A DNA stretch of 64,000 nucleotides. Source: Stentor coeruleus. Lineage: Eukaryota; Ciliophora; Heterotrichea; Heterotrichida; Stentoridae. A program made the position numbers and the translations under genes. The notes below the pieces were generated by a model. The model saw only the letters and a list, made by a program, of their open reading frames with translations, did not search any database and was not told the origin of the DNA. Of the stretch, positions 19,651-31,236 are shown piece after piece. The stretch is taken from positions 1-64,000 of the forward strand of contig MPUH01000100.1 in NCBI GenBank assembly GCA_001970955.1, given 5' to 3'. The stretch's first letter is position 1; every line of letters starts with the position of its first letter.

Positions 19651-20818
19651 TAAAATTATTTACCTACTTTTATCTTATTGAATAACTATGGAATTTTTTT
19701 CTGAAATGATTTTTTTTGTATTGGAATGCTATTATGAAACTTGGGTTTGTATTTATAATAATTAAATTGATTTTTTTTGATAAGGGTTAAAGAATGTAGC
19801 CTTAGGTTATGATTGTAAAAAAAAATTAGGATATGTTAAGGGGAAATTATTATAGGATTTTTTATTGCGAGAATTTTAGTTTTTAGAGATTTTTTAGTTT
19901 TATGATGATAAAATTTGGATTTTAGCCTCATGTGGAAGATGATATGGTTTTTTTTATTAGGTGGAGGATTTTATGATTTTTAATAGGTTTTAGGAATTTA
20001 GAATTTGTGCTTGATGTGGTAAGAAAGGAAATTGGGAATGGGTGAAGTTTGATTTGGTTGAGATTTTTATAGCAAAGGATTGGGTGATTGCATTGGTAGA
20101 ATTAGAAGATATTCTAAAACTCCTTTAATCACTATTGTATAATAGCAAAACAGTCTATATTAAACTAAACAGATTAAATTTAGAGTCAGCTTTAAAATAT
20201 AACTATTATAACTACAGTTGTTATTTTTAATCAATCATCAACTTTGTATAAAATTATAACAATGAATAAATAATAGTAAGTACCTTGAATTATATATTTA
20301 ATTATATATCCCAGTTTATTATTCAATATACTTTGCATTTTTAAGTTAAAACAGTTTTCAATAGATGAAATGAAGATAAGATTTTTGTATATTACAAAAA
20401 CAATAACATCATCAAATACTTAAGCGAATTATAAAATAAAAAAATCTTTAGCATATAAATCAATTTTTTATATATTCTTTAAAGTTATTTTTTTCCAATT
20501 AAATAGTTATAATATTTAGCTTATCTTTAAACTAATCACTCTTCAAACTCCAATCCTATAATTCAACTACTAAATTTTTCAAATATTAATCCATGAAATT
20601 TAACTAAAAATATCGCATTTTACTAAACTATTTATAAATCATCAACTATTTTATAAATCAAACACACAAATCCAACATTCTAATAAACGAAAATCTTCCA
20701 TACAATTTACCAACAAAAATTCTCAATAAAAAAATAACAAATAAATCTTAAAAAGCCCATCTTCCAAAAATTTTTTCTTAACTCAAAATTCATTACAATT
20801 ATAAATCTATCGTAAAAG
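19651..20818. other. Long intergenic region with skew switch
   Basis: From 19680 to about 20100 the plus strand is rich in G and T (5' flank of the minus micro-protein gene). From about 20110 to 20818 it becomes C/A-rich (3' flank of the minus histidine kinase). No gene or RNA seen. Confidence 0.6.
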
Positions 20819-22909
20819 CTAAGCCAAAATCCAATACTTGATTATGTCAATCAAATCTTCTTTTGGACAAGGCTTGATAATCACATCATGCATTCCTGAA
20901 TCTAAGCATTTTTCCCTAATTCCTTCATCAGTATGAGCTGTAGCACCAATAATCGGTGGTAACACTTTTATTGTCCCAAGACTTTTCATTTTATGTATTC
21001 TTTTTGTAGTCTCCCACCCATCTAAAATCGGCATTTCACAATCCATTATTATACACGAATAATCTGTTTCTAATATTTTCTCTATAGCTTCTTCACCATT
21101 TAACGCATAATCACATATAAGCCCTTCAGATTTTAATATATGACTATAAGCCATAATATTAAAGTAAATATCATCAACAATTAGTACTTGGAATTTTGTG
21201 CAAAGAGTTTTTACTAACATTGATGGTAAAGTTATTTGAGCATCTTCATCTGCTACATCGTTTAATATGATTTCAGGCTCTTCTGCTAATATTATTAGAC
21301 TGAAACAAGACCCTTGACCTTGCTTAGAAGTCACATTTATCCCGTTACCTCCTAGTTTTGTTGCTAGCATATTAGAAATTGCTAGTCCTAGTCCTACACC
21401 TTGAGGATTGATTGTACATGATTCTTCTAGTCGGCCGAACTGTGAAAATAGTTTTGATAGCTTTTCTGGAGCTATTCCAATGCCCGTATCGCTACATTTA
21501 ATTTTAAGATATGGACGTGAGTAGGACAATTGAAGGCTAATACAACCTTTTTTAGTAAATTTCCTAGCATTGCTCAGGAGATTCAATATAATCTGTTTTA
21601 ATCTATTTGGGTCACTTATTAGAATTTCTGGAACCCGTTTCATTTTTTTGGCTAGTTTTATATGAGTCCCAAGTTGTACCTCAATACACCTGGTACACTC
21701 TGTAACAAGTTGTGATATATTAATTGGCACTTTGAAGATTTTTAAACACCCTGCAACTATTTGAGCATAGTCTAATAAGTCGTTTATAAGACATAATTGA
21801 TATGAGCAAGATCCAATTAAAATTTCAATTCTCTCTTTGTTAAGTTCTGAAAGTTCACATGATTCCTTTATTAAATTAGCTATTGTCAATATAGCATTAG
21901 TTGGTGTTCTAAGTTCATGAGAAACTGTACTCATAAGAGCTGATCTATATTCATTCTCTGCGTTTTTTTTTTCAAGAGTGGCGATTTTCGTGACATTTCT
22001 TCCGCTTAGGATTATAGCTTTACTGTGACGGAAATTGATGATTTTTCCATGCCAGTCAATTAAAATGCTGTTGTTTTCTGTTATTCCGAATGGGACTTGG
22101 GCACCTTCAGGAAGTTTAAGGCTTTCATATATGTCATCGATTAGCTTGGAATTTTCGCTAGAACATTCAAAGTTTGATTTATAAAAACATTGGCTGAAGA
22201 ACTCTTTAACGTTCAGGTCTTTGATTAGTAAATTAAACGAAGCGTTTGAAAAAACTTTTCCTTGGTTTTCGGAAATAACTAATATGAAATCAGGGATAGT
22301 ATCTAATATCAAAGCCATTTCATCACTCATACACTGCATTAATTTTCGTGCTTCACAAATATCTTTATCCTTCTTATATTCAAAGTACGTTATTGCGCAC
22401 AGCATAAAACAAAGAAGTGCGCTAGCAGATACAATCTCTAATATGCTAGGAAAATCCTTATCTGAATAGTACAGAGCTGGGACTAGCCATAGTAAAGTTT
22501 GCTTAACTGAGAAAAATGTACAGTGCTTAAAGCTTTTTAGCATGTAAGTTTGGTAATAAAAAAGTATATACGTTGCAAGTTGACTCCATAAAACACCTTG
22601 CTTACTTCGAGAACCATATGAAAGATAGATAAATACCAAATTCCAAAATTCTCCGAGCAAATAAGAAAAAGGTAAAACTATCTTAGGAAAGGCTTTTAAC
22701 GCCCTGAGTTGAATAAAATTAAGAAGATTTGCAAGGATAAATATCAATTTATACTCAATGTTTTCATTCAGCTGACGTGCTGCAAATTCAATCGAAATCC
22801 CAATTATTCCAGCAAATAATGCTGTAAAGCCAATCAATTCAAGTCGCTGATATCCAGATGAATAAGTATACTTTCCTAAAACTTCTTTGATTTCCTCTTG
22901 GTTGCACAT
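20819..22909 (-). CDS. Membrane hybrid histidine kinase with C-terminal receiver domain
   Basis: 696 residues. Residues 20-200 hold about six hydrophobic segments (integral membrane sensor). A divergent PAS-like stretch follows around 215-300. The dimerisation/phosphoacceptor H-box is STVSHELRTPTNAI with His331; the ATPase domain shows the N box (NLLSNARKF), G1 (DTGIGI) and G2 (GVGLGLA). The receiver domain at about 565-690 has the acidic pair VDD, phosphoacceptor Asp623 in IIMDCEMP, the switch Thr (GATAHT) and Lys (IIKPCP). All key residues are present, so a His-to-Asp relay inside one protein is expected, with output through a histidine phosphotransfer protein elsewhere. Hybrid kinases are common in ciliates and amoebae. 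A decayed relative lies just upstream. Confidence 0.95.
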   Translation of the reverse strand: MCNQEEIKEVLGKYTYSSGYQRLELIGFTALFAGIIGISIEFAARQLNENIEYKLIFILANLLNFIQLRALKAFPKIVLPFSYLLGEFWNLVFIYLSYGSRSKQGVLWSQLATYILFYYQTYMLKSFKHCTFFSVKQTLLWLVPALYYSDKDFPSILEIVSASALLCFMLCAITYFEYKKDKDICEARKLMQCMSDEMALILDTIPDFILVISENQGKVFSNASFNLLIKDLNVKEFFSQCFYKSNFECSSENSKLIDDIYESLKLPEGAQVPFGITENNSILIDWHGKIINFRHSKAIILSGRNVTKIATLEKKNAENEYRSALMSTVSHELRTPTNAILTIANLIKESCELSELNKERIEILIGSCSYQLCLINDLLDYAQIVAGCLKIFKVPINISQLVTECTRCIEVQLGTHIKLAKKMKRVPEILISDPNRLKQIILNLLSNARKFTKKGCISLQLSYSRPYLKIKCSDTGIGIAPEKLSKLFSQFGRLEESCTINPQGVGLGLAISNMLATKLGGNGINVTSKQGQGSCFSLIILAEEPEIILNDVADEDAQITLPSMLVKTLCTKFQVLIVDDIYFNIMAYSHILKSEGLICDYALNGEEAIEKILETDYSCIIMDCEMPILDGWETTKRIHKMKSLGTIKVLPPIIGATAHTDEGIREKCLDSGMHDVIIKPCPKEDLIDIIKYWILA

Positions 22910-23523
22910 TTATTATAATATCTGCTAAGTATTATTCGCTTATTGGAACAAGTTAGTTAATTGTAGTATAATTATAGACTCTATAGTATTTTAGGCAATC
23001 TACTTAATAAACACAGAAAGTAATAAATCGTCTTAAGATAATGCTTGAAGTTTAGTGGTTTTATGAGAAATTAGTTTCCATTTAAAAATGATTTTAAAAC
23101 TTCTAGTAATCAATAGAATTTTTCGATTGAAATAACATTTTTGCATCATATCCCTGTATTTTGTTAATTGTATTAGCATATATTCTCTAGCATTTAAAAA
23201 GGTAACTCAAGTTTTTAAACGTTTATAAACCGCTTATTTCTAAATTTCAGATGCGAAAAATAATATGATTTGAATATAATATCTTATACAAAAATCTAGT
23301 TAAAAAAAAAATCCTGTAAAAAAAAATTGAGCATTTTACCTTGTGAATCATATAGGTTTATGTATTAAATACTTATTCTCAATGATCTTAGCATGATATT
23401 TTGTTATATAATGCATTTTAAATAAAATTTCTAGAAAAATTAAAAGTCTAGAAATTTCATTCAGTATATCTTATGATATACTTAATAAAAGCATGTTTAC
23501 TTAAAATTTTAACTTTGTTTATT

Positions 23524-24055
23524 TAAGCTTCTTTTGAACAAAGTTTTATTATCACATCTTCCATACTAGAGTCAAAGTATTTTATTTTATTATTTTTATC
23601 TGTATGAACAATAATTCCTATTATATGTGGCAAAAAATATATTTTTCTGATATTTTTTAAGTTTTTTAGCTTGATTGTTGTTTTCCTATATAGAATTAGT
23701 ATTTCATAATCTATTAATATACATGCAATTTACTTTACTATGATTTTTTCAATATAACTTTCTTCATTTAATCTATAGTTAAGTCTCTTTCTAGTTCTTT
23801 TATTGATAAAAAGCTAAAAAATAATCTCAAGCCTGCTTTAGATTATATTTTTTTGCCTTTACCTCATTATAAAATATATAGTTTTTTTAAGGGAGTATGA
23901 ATTTTACTAAAAGACTTTATAAGTTGATGTATAATTTATCATTTTTTATTTCCAAGTCAAATTTTATCTTTATACGATTTTGTTTTAGCATATTCCAATA
24001 AATCATAAGTTAAAATTAATTATGCTACTTTAATAATTAGTGAAATACACAAAAA
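23524..24055 (-). pseudogene. Decayed hybrid histidine kinase (receiver and kinase remnants)
   Basis: On the minus strand this stretch still reads like the intact neighbour. The receiver remnant gives DSSMEDVIIKLCSKE against DSGMHDVIIKPCPKE, HIIGIIVHTD against PIIGATAHTD, and NEESYIEKI against NGEEAIEKI, with the MPILDG turn lost and a stop inside. Further upstream, LILTYDLLEYAK matches LCLINDLLDYAQ of the dimerisation domain, and a degraded N-box region follows; two internal segments (between the dimerisation and ATPase parts, and most of the ATPase domain) are missing. This is a plain decayed host gene from a local duplication, with no sign of function. Confidence 0.75.
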
Positions 24056-25453
24056 AATAAGTTATTTTTGCTGAAAAACTTTTATTTTTTTAATAGTCAG
24101 AAATGCAGATTATCCATTACAAAATTTTGCAAGTTTTTTTTATAAATAAAGCAAGATATTTCCTAGATATAATGTAGGATTAACTTAAAGATTAATATAA
24201 ATTATGTATAAATCATGAAATAGGCATAATGGATTTCATAAGAAACTGAAAATTAATTATTAGAAAAGTATATAGCATTACATCTATTTTGAATAATCAA
24301 ATAATATTTTAATATAGTTGCTGCTGAAATCATAAAAGAAATTATAATGTGAAATAATTTAAGAATTAGATATTTTACAATTAATCTATATTGTCTTACA
24401 TTATGAGGTGGAGGTATCAAATTTAGCTTGATAATATAAGGAAATTTCTTAACAATATAGCTAGATTTAGTAAAAATTATTTGTGATAATGTTATATTTT
24501 TATTTCAATGCAACTACTTACTCATTTTCATATAAAAATTTTTTAATAGATTTTAGTTACTAAATATCTTAACCCAAATTATAATACAATTATTATATCA
24601 GAATATCTGTTTGTTATTCATAAAAAAGTACATTCTATCCAGTTTTATCTTCAAAAATATATATCTGCTAACCCATACTAATATAAAACTAATCAATTTC
24701 TATGATGATTTTTCTAAGAATAATATACACTAACTATGATAAAAGAAATTCCCAAACTATGCATAAACTCGAATTTAATTCTCAATACCTTTTATTTGAG
24801 CTCTCCAAAGAAATCTATTCATCAGCATTTTACAAAACGAAAGCGATCTAAGCCCAGCTTCTACATCAAAAAACATAAAAAAAGAGTAAAATAATATTGA
24901 AAATTTCAGCTTGGGAAGATCAAACCTACGACCTACCCCCAATATCTCAAAATCTCAAAAAAAACGTCAATTCTACTCAGTTTCTATAAACCCCAAATAC
25001 TTAAACCTACATTTATTAGAAAACACTCAATAGTTTCGATAAAATTCACTGAATTTATTGACTCATTTTCATTTGACCCTTCAAATTCTCACTATTCAAA
25101 GGAAATAAATATTTTATTACAAGTACTCGATACCTAAAGATAAGCCAATGATAAAAAATATATTGACTAAACAAAAAATCTTGAATTTTAAAAATTCTGC
25201 GATTACTATATTTAAGGCTTAACAAAAAACATTAGCAACATAAAAATGCTATATAAAATCACTCTGATTTTTAATAAGAATATTATAAGTTCACTAATTT
25301 CTACTAGATCAAAATTAGGAAGAAAAGATGGATATGCATACTCAGTTGAAAAATGATCTCCCAAATAAAATTAAAAGAGTAAAATACTATACATCATTTA
25401 ATTAAAAGAAAAAAAAATATTAGCTTCCCACTGAATTCTTTTTTATCAATAAT

Positions 25454-25584
25454 AATTTTTATTTACACAAAATGATTTTAGTCTCATTAATAGTGTATTA
25501 GAAATAATAATTTTAACAAAATTTTTATTTACACAAAATGATTTTAGTCTCATTAATAGTGTATTAGAAATAATAATTTTAACA
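25454..25584. repeat. Perfect 65-bp direct repeat, period 66
   Basis: Copies at 25454-25518 and 25520-25584 are identical as far as I can read. Unlike the other duplications in the window there is no N between them, so this may be a true tandem duplication or a bridged contig overlap. Confidence 0.8.
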
Positions 25585-25718
25585 TAAATATACATAAAAA
25601 AAATCAAAAAAACTTCAATAATTCCCCTTTCACATCTAAATTTTCCTTCAAATATCTATCCATAATTCTTCCAATACTTAACATTAAATTTTAAATTTTC
25701 TCACAATTTATTTATAAT

Positions 25719-27017
25719 ATGTTAGATTTACTATCATTAGATAATGCGACTAACCTCAATTCTTCAATACCTAAGATCTCTAGTCCAACAGAGCTTATCA
25801 TAAACACTCAAACCAGTAGGATTTATGATCGAACAATTATAAATACTCATCATTACAAATTAAGTTTATTTGATCGATTTGAAAGATCTTCTAGTGTAGA
25901 CACAGTTTCCAAACTTCGTACGATAATCCATCCCCAATCTAAATTCAAAAAAATCTGGGAAATCACTATGATCTTCTTACTTATATACACAGCTACAATA
26001 ATGCCATATAGAATAGCTTTTATAGTAGGCACAGATTACGACTTTTGGTGGTTTTTAGATAATCTATTAAACTTACTGTTCTTTATGGACTTTTTAGTAA
26101 ATTGTTTATCAGCATATTATGATGACTACGACAAACTTATTTATAGTCACAAAAAAATATTATTAAATTACTTGCGTGGATGGATGATTATAGACTTAAT
26201 AGGTTGTGTTCCTTTAGATTTATTTTTAGAACGTGTATCTGCTGGTGGATATAACAATTTACTTAGACTTTTTCGTTTACCAAGATTATATCGGCTGGTA
26301 AGAATGTCAAAGATATTAAAACTAATACAACAATATAAGAAAAGTGAGTTTATTATGAAACTTCAAGATTTTTTTAATATAAGGCAAAGTGTTGTTAGAT
26401 TAGTCGGGGTTTTCGTCACAGTTTTAGTATGTGTGCATATTTTCGCTTGCATGTGGGCATTTTTGCCGAAATTTGAAGATTATAAACTTGATACATGGGT
26501 TGATAAAGGGGATTTTATAGATAAAGAACAGTATATGATTTCACTTTATTGGTGTTTTGTCACTTTTTCTACAGTTGGCTATGGTGATATCACCCCTGGT
26601 ACTAGTTTAGAATGCATTGTAGCTATTTTTTGGATGCTTTTCGCAGTTTGCTTTTACTCTTTTATTATCGGCAGTTTAGCTTCAATATTGAACAGCTTAG
26701 AAAACAAGTAAAATATAATCAGGCAAATTGCATTAATGAATAAACTTTCTGCTATTGATGAATTCAGTAAAGAAGCAAATATTACTAAAGATCTTAAACT
26801 TAAAATTAGAAAATATTTCAAGTTCAATGCAGAAATCGAAGGATTTAAATGGAGCGACAAAAAGGAAATATTTTTTGAAATACCAAAAAGTTTAAGATAT
26901 GAAATAGCGTTATCTATGTTTAAAGGCTCGGCAAAATTTTTGACTTTTTTCAAGCATCGAAATTCAAATTTTGTCAGTAATGTTGTACCATTTTTGAACC
27001 ATACAATAATATCTTAA
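25719..27017 (+). CDS. Voltage-gated K+ channel (EAG/CNBD family), transmembrane core
   Basis: Two exons joined over a 15-nt intron (26708-26722) give about 427 residues up to a TAA at 27015. Six membrane segments are visible: S1 near residue 85, the charged S4 around 180-200 (RLFRLPRLYRLVRMSK), and the pore with selectivity filter TVGYGD (GYGD at 287-290), as in K+ channels. After the splice the C-linker begins (LMNKLSAIDEF). The family continues into a cyclic-nucleotide-binding domain; here that part lies downstream of the stop in the same frame (next entry). The truncated product would hold the pore and C-linker but not the binding fold. Such channels shape membrane potential and ciliary beating in ciliates. 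Confidence 0.8.
26708..26722 (+). other. 15-nt intron of the K+ channel gene
   Basis: Reads gtaaaatataatcag, phase 2, with TAA in frame if retained. Splicing gives SLENKQIALMNKL, the expected C-linker start. Confidence 0.8.
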
Positions 27018-27632
27018 GGATATCATGTGTATAGAATTGGTGATTATGCTGATGAGATATTTTTTCTTGTTAGAGGAAAAGTTGAAGTTAAAGCTGGGAT
27101 TGGGGAAGAAGAACTTAGTCTTGTGTCATTATTACCAGGTTGTAGTTTTGGGGAAATAGAGGTAATTAAGGACAAATAGGATATATTCTCGATTCAATGT
27201 CGTGCAAAGTCGAGTTTACTTATAATGAACTATGATTTATTAGAACTCATAAAAACAAACTTTCAATCTGTTTGGCATGATTTAGTAGTTCAAGCTTATG
27301 AAAATGACAAAATTTACACAATCCTCCAGGAGAACATAAAACATCTAAAAGTTAGAAAATAAAATAAAAAAACCAAGTGACATGAAAAGTTTTATAGAAG
27401 AAAAAATCTCAAAAGAATCTCACTAGAACTACTTGACGATAAAAACTGGGACCTAGGCAATGGTGTGAAAACAAATGAAGAAGTCTCAGAACACAACATC
27501 AAAAACATCAAAACAAAAGTTCTTGAAATAACAACAGTAGATTCAAAAATCAATGGGTCACTAGACAAAATAATCACCCACTTAAAAAAAAACACAGAAA
27601 GTTTAAATCCAATTATTTCCGTATCTTCTTAA
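27018..27632 (+). pseudogene. Cyclic-nucleotide-binding tail of the K+ channel, separated by in-frame stops
   Basis: The same frame continues past the TAA at 27015 and encodes a clear CNBD (GYHVYRIGDYADEIFFLVRGKVEV, then SFGEIEVIKDK) and a coding-like tail ending at 27632. Further stops lie at 27177 (TAG), 27360 (TAA) and 27378 (TGA), but there is no frameshift. None falls in a 15- or 16-nt GT..AG unit; an 18-nt GT..AG around the TAG would delete part of the phosphate-binding cassette. The cassette also lacks its usual Arg. A recently disabled gene is most likely; stop read-through or sequencing error are alternatives. Confidence 0.65.
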
Positions 27633-27708
27633 ACCCTTCTTCAACGCCAATAATCCATGTTATTGATGGCCCTCCTTCTTTAATATTTGAAATTTAGCTT
27701 GTAAAATA

Positions 27709-30700
27709 ATGAAAAGTAGTAATAAGATCAGCGACCTGTTTATCAGTGATTTAGATATCGGAAAAATTGAAGAATATCAATCGGATACCCAGCTGAAAGT
27801 TAGAGCTGTAGTCCCAAGTTTTCAAGGAGCTCGAATTATTAAATTTCCTACTGTCTCAACAGAAAAGTTTCTAACAAATGAAATATCCACTTCTAAGTAC
27901 TCTCTTATTACATGGGCCCCTAAAAGCTTGATTTGGCAATTTAGACGAGTTGCTAATATATACTTTTTAATTATATCAATCTTGTCTGCACAGTACTTTT
28001 CTCCTAAGAATCCTTTTACTATGGCCGGAACTTTTGCTGCAGTTTTGATATTCACGATGTTTAAAGAAGCTTATGAAGATTATTATAGACATAAACAAGA
28101 TAAATCTGTTAATGCTACGATTTGCCATAAAGTTGATATTAAGATTAAAAGTATTGTTGATATCCAAAGCAAAGATATTAAAGTCGGGGATATATTGTGT
28201 GTAAAAAATGGGGAACTTTTACCTGCTGATTTGGTGTTTTTATCTTCGAGTGATGTGAAAGGGTTGGGGTTTGTTAATACTATGAATCTAGATGGCGAGG
28301 TAAATCTTAAAGAAAAAGTTGCTGTAGAAATGACAAATAAGCAATTTGATCTTCTTAATATCAATCAATGGATTTTTGAAATTGAATGCGATCAACCTAA
28401 TATGTCTTTAGTCAAATGGAATTGCAACTTTGCTTTTGATAAACTTAACAAAGAACCTTTATCAATGAAGCAACTTTTACTTAGAGGAACAAGTATACAA
28501 AATACAAATCATATATATGGAGTAGTTATCTACACCGGACACGAGACTAAAATTATGCTAAATAGTAAACCAGCACCAAGTAAAGCTAGTAATGTGCTTA
28601 AAAGAATGAATATGATTTTATATACAGTCTTTGGCTTTCAAATATGTCTTTGTCTATTACTTGCTGGTTTAAGTGTACAATGGCAAGATACACAAGCTAC
28701 TAATCATATTTATATTAATTTATATGAATCAAATATGGGACTTACTTACTTGATTCAAGTCCTAACATATATTGTCGCATATTCTCACTTGATACCAATT
28801 TCTTTATATGTCGCTTTAGAAATAGTAAAACTTGCTATTGCTTATATGATAAGCCAAGATTTAAACATGTATTACAATGATAAATCAGCAACGTGTAGAT
28901 CTTCTGATTTAGTTGAAGAACTCGGACAAGTTGAGTTTATTTTCAGTGACAAAACTGGAACTTTGACTTGCAATGAAATGGAATTTAGGAAATGCGAGAT
29001 TAATGGGAAAGTCTATGGGGAATTGAAAAGGGGATTTGGTGTTGAAAGATCAGATGAATATGAGATTTTTAATAATCCTGAACATGTGGAGAATAGGAGT
29101 TTTAGGATTTTTTTTGAATTTATGGCTATATGTCATTCAGTCTTTCCTGCTCACGATGCTGGAAAGGGGAAAATTGTTCTTCAAGCCTCTTCTCCTGATG
29201 AGTTAGCTTTGGTTGAAGCATCGAAAAATGTGGGAATTTCATTTTTTGAAAGAAGTGAAGGGAAGGTTAAACTAAGAGAAGTTGCTACAGGGGAAGTTTT
29301 TGAATGGGATTTATTAGTAGAAATTCCTTTCAACTCAGATCGTAAGAGGATGTCAGTAATAGTAAAAAATCCTCGAACGAATGAATTAATTTTAATGACT
29401 AAAGGCGCTGACACAATGATGCTGCCACTAATTAAAAACTCACTGCAAAAAGACAATTTAAATAAAACCTTATTAAACTTTGCTTTAGATGGACTCCGAA
29501 CTTTAGTTATGGCACAAAAAGTTCTTAACATAAAAGAATTCGAAACTTGGCATATAAAATGGAAAAGTATCCTTATGAGTAACGATCCAGCAAAAGAAGC
29601 ATATCTTGATGAACTTGGTGCATCAATAGAAGTGGATTTAAACCTTGTCGGCTGTTCCGCTATTGAAGATAAACTTCAGCACGGAGTTCCTGAAGCTATC
29701 GCACTTCTTATGAGTGCCAATATCCGGGTTTGGGTTCTTACCGGAGACAAAGAAGAAACAGCAATAGAAATCGGTAAATCATGTAACCTACTTCAACAAT
29801 ACATGGAAATTATCCGTCTCTCATCTACATCATCATCTGAAATAATAGAAAAACTTGAGCATTATAACAACACTTATAAACTTGACACAAACAATTTTTC
29901 CTCTCTCGAAAACATAAAAAAAGGTTTATCAAAAAAACTTGGTATAGTAATTGATGGGTTAACTTTAACATGGATTTTAGAAAGTTCTCAATTACGAACA
30001 TTGTTTTTCAAACTTGGTTTTTTATCATCATCTTGTATATGTTGTAGAGTTTCACCAGCTCAAAAAGCACAAGTGGTTGATTTGGCTAAATCTCATGGAA
30101 AATGGGTTACTTTATCAATAGGAGATGGGGCTAATGATGTTTCTATGATTCAAGAAGCGCATATTGGTGTTGGAATATCAGGTAAAGAAGGAGCACAAGC
30201 AGTTCAAGCTTCAGATTTCGCTATAACTCAATTTAGGTTCCTTACAAGGATTATACTTGTTCATGGTAGATGGGCATATAAAAGAATTACTTGGTTTGTT
30301 TGTTATTACTTTTATAAAAACATAGCAGTTGTGTTCACTGAACTCTGGTTCGCGTTTTTTAACGGCTTTTCTGGGCAGATTTTCTTTTTAGACTGGTTGC
30401 CTATGCTTTATAATTCCTTTTGGACAAGTTGGCCTTGTATGATTACATATTTATTAGAACAAGATATTAATGCAGAATGGTCTTTAAAATACCCTGGATT
30501 ATATGCTGCTGGACAAAAAAACTTGTATTTAAATATCAAAAGGTTTTGGATTTGGGTCGGACTTGGGATTTGGCATGGAAGTGTTTGTTTTTGGATACCG
30601 GTTTTATTATCTCAGAAGTCTATGAGTTCTGATGGAGATATGTATAGTTTATGGTGGGTTTCAACTTTGTCTTTTAGTTTGATTATCAATATTGTTACAT

Positions 30701-31101
30701 TAAAACTTTATATTGAGAATATGCATTGGAATTTGTATAGTGGGTAAAAAATATTTAGGCTTACTGGGATTTTAAGTGTGATTATTTATTATTTGACTAT
30801 AATAGTGCTTAATACTGAAGGGATTTCTAAGGTTTTCCAAAATGAAGCTAGAGGGGTGGTTTATGATATTTTGTCAAGTGGATATGCTTGGATTGTTTTG
30901 TTATTTGTGACGATGTTTGCTATGATTCCTGATTTTTTAATTGTCACATTTGGCGCAGTGTTTAGCCCGAACCCTCTACAGAAACATCAGANTCCTGATT
31001 TTTTAATTGTCACATTTGGCGCAGTGTTTAGCCCGAACCCTCTACAGAAACATCAGATGTTATCGAAAAAGACAAATAAGATATCTATAGATAATAGTTA
31101 A
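27709..31101 (+). CDS. P4-type ATPase (phospholipid flippase)
   Basis: Two exons joined over a 15-nt intron (30744-30758). About 1,130 residues as written, of which ~22 are an assembly duplication around the N at 30992. Family marks: SLITWAPKSLIWQFRRVANIYF before the first membrane pair, the actuator motif NLDGEVNLK (DGET in most P4 pumps), phosphorylation site DKTGTLTC with Asp414, GADTMM, and GDGANDVSMIQ at the hinge. About ten membrane segments. P4-ATPases flip aminophospholipids toward the cytosolic leaflet and support vesicle trafficking, usually with a CDC50 partner not present here. Length is near the family norm of 1,050-1,250. Confidence 0.93.
30744..30758 (+). other. 15-nt intron of the P4-ATPase gene
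   Basis: Reads gtaaaaaatatttag, phase 2, with TAA in frame if retained. Splicing joins HWNLYSG to LTGILSV inside the membrane region. Confidence 0.85.
30927..31057. repeat. Assembly-overlap duplication around N at 30992
   Basis: A 65-bp block inside the last P4-ATPase exon occurs twice, period 66. Because 66 is a multiple of three the false copy stays in frame and adds about 22 residues. Confidence 0.9.
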
Positions 31102-31236
31102 TGATTTTAATATAGAAACTTAATTTTTATATAATATTTTATAGTAAAATTAATTTTATATATCCTAAATTTACAATATTAGAAATCTTAATCATATACA
31201 AATAACTTTCAAAGCTTATCCTAGATAGGTAAATAA

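Larger units (their letters stand above)
22910..25718. other. Long gene-poor region holding a histidine-kinase fossil
   Basis: About 2.8 kb without an intact gene. It contains the decayed histidine-kinase copy at 23524-24055 and a 66-bp tandem duplication near 25454-25584. A GC-richer stretch at about 24735-25000 has some coding-like composition but frequent stops; I do not call a gene there. Confidence 0.6.

Noticed and set aside
24905-24950. tRNA-like T-arm (gatcaaacctacgacc) on the minus strand
   Set aside because: No matching acceptor stem, D-arm or anticodon arm can be drawn around it.
24735-25180. Coding-like stretch on the plus strand with higher GC
   Set aside because: Two stop-free runs of under 40 codons, then stops at about the frequency expected by chance; no family match.
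27162-27179. An 18-nt GT..AG unit covering the TAG in the K+ channel tail
   Set aside because: Length unlike the 15/16-nt introns, and removal would delete part of the phosphate-binding cassette that aligns well when kept.
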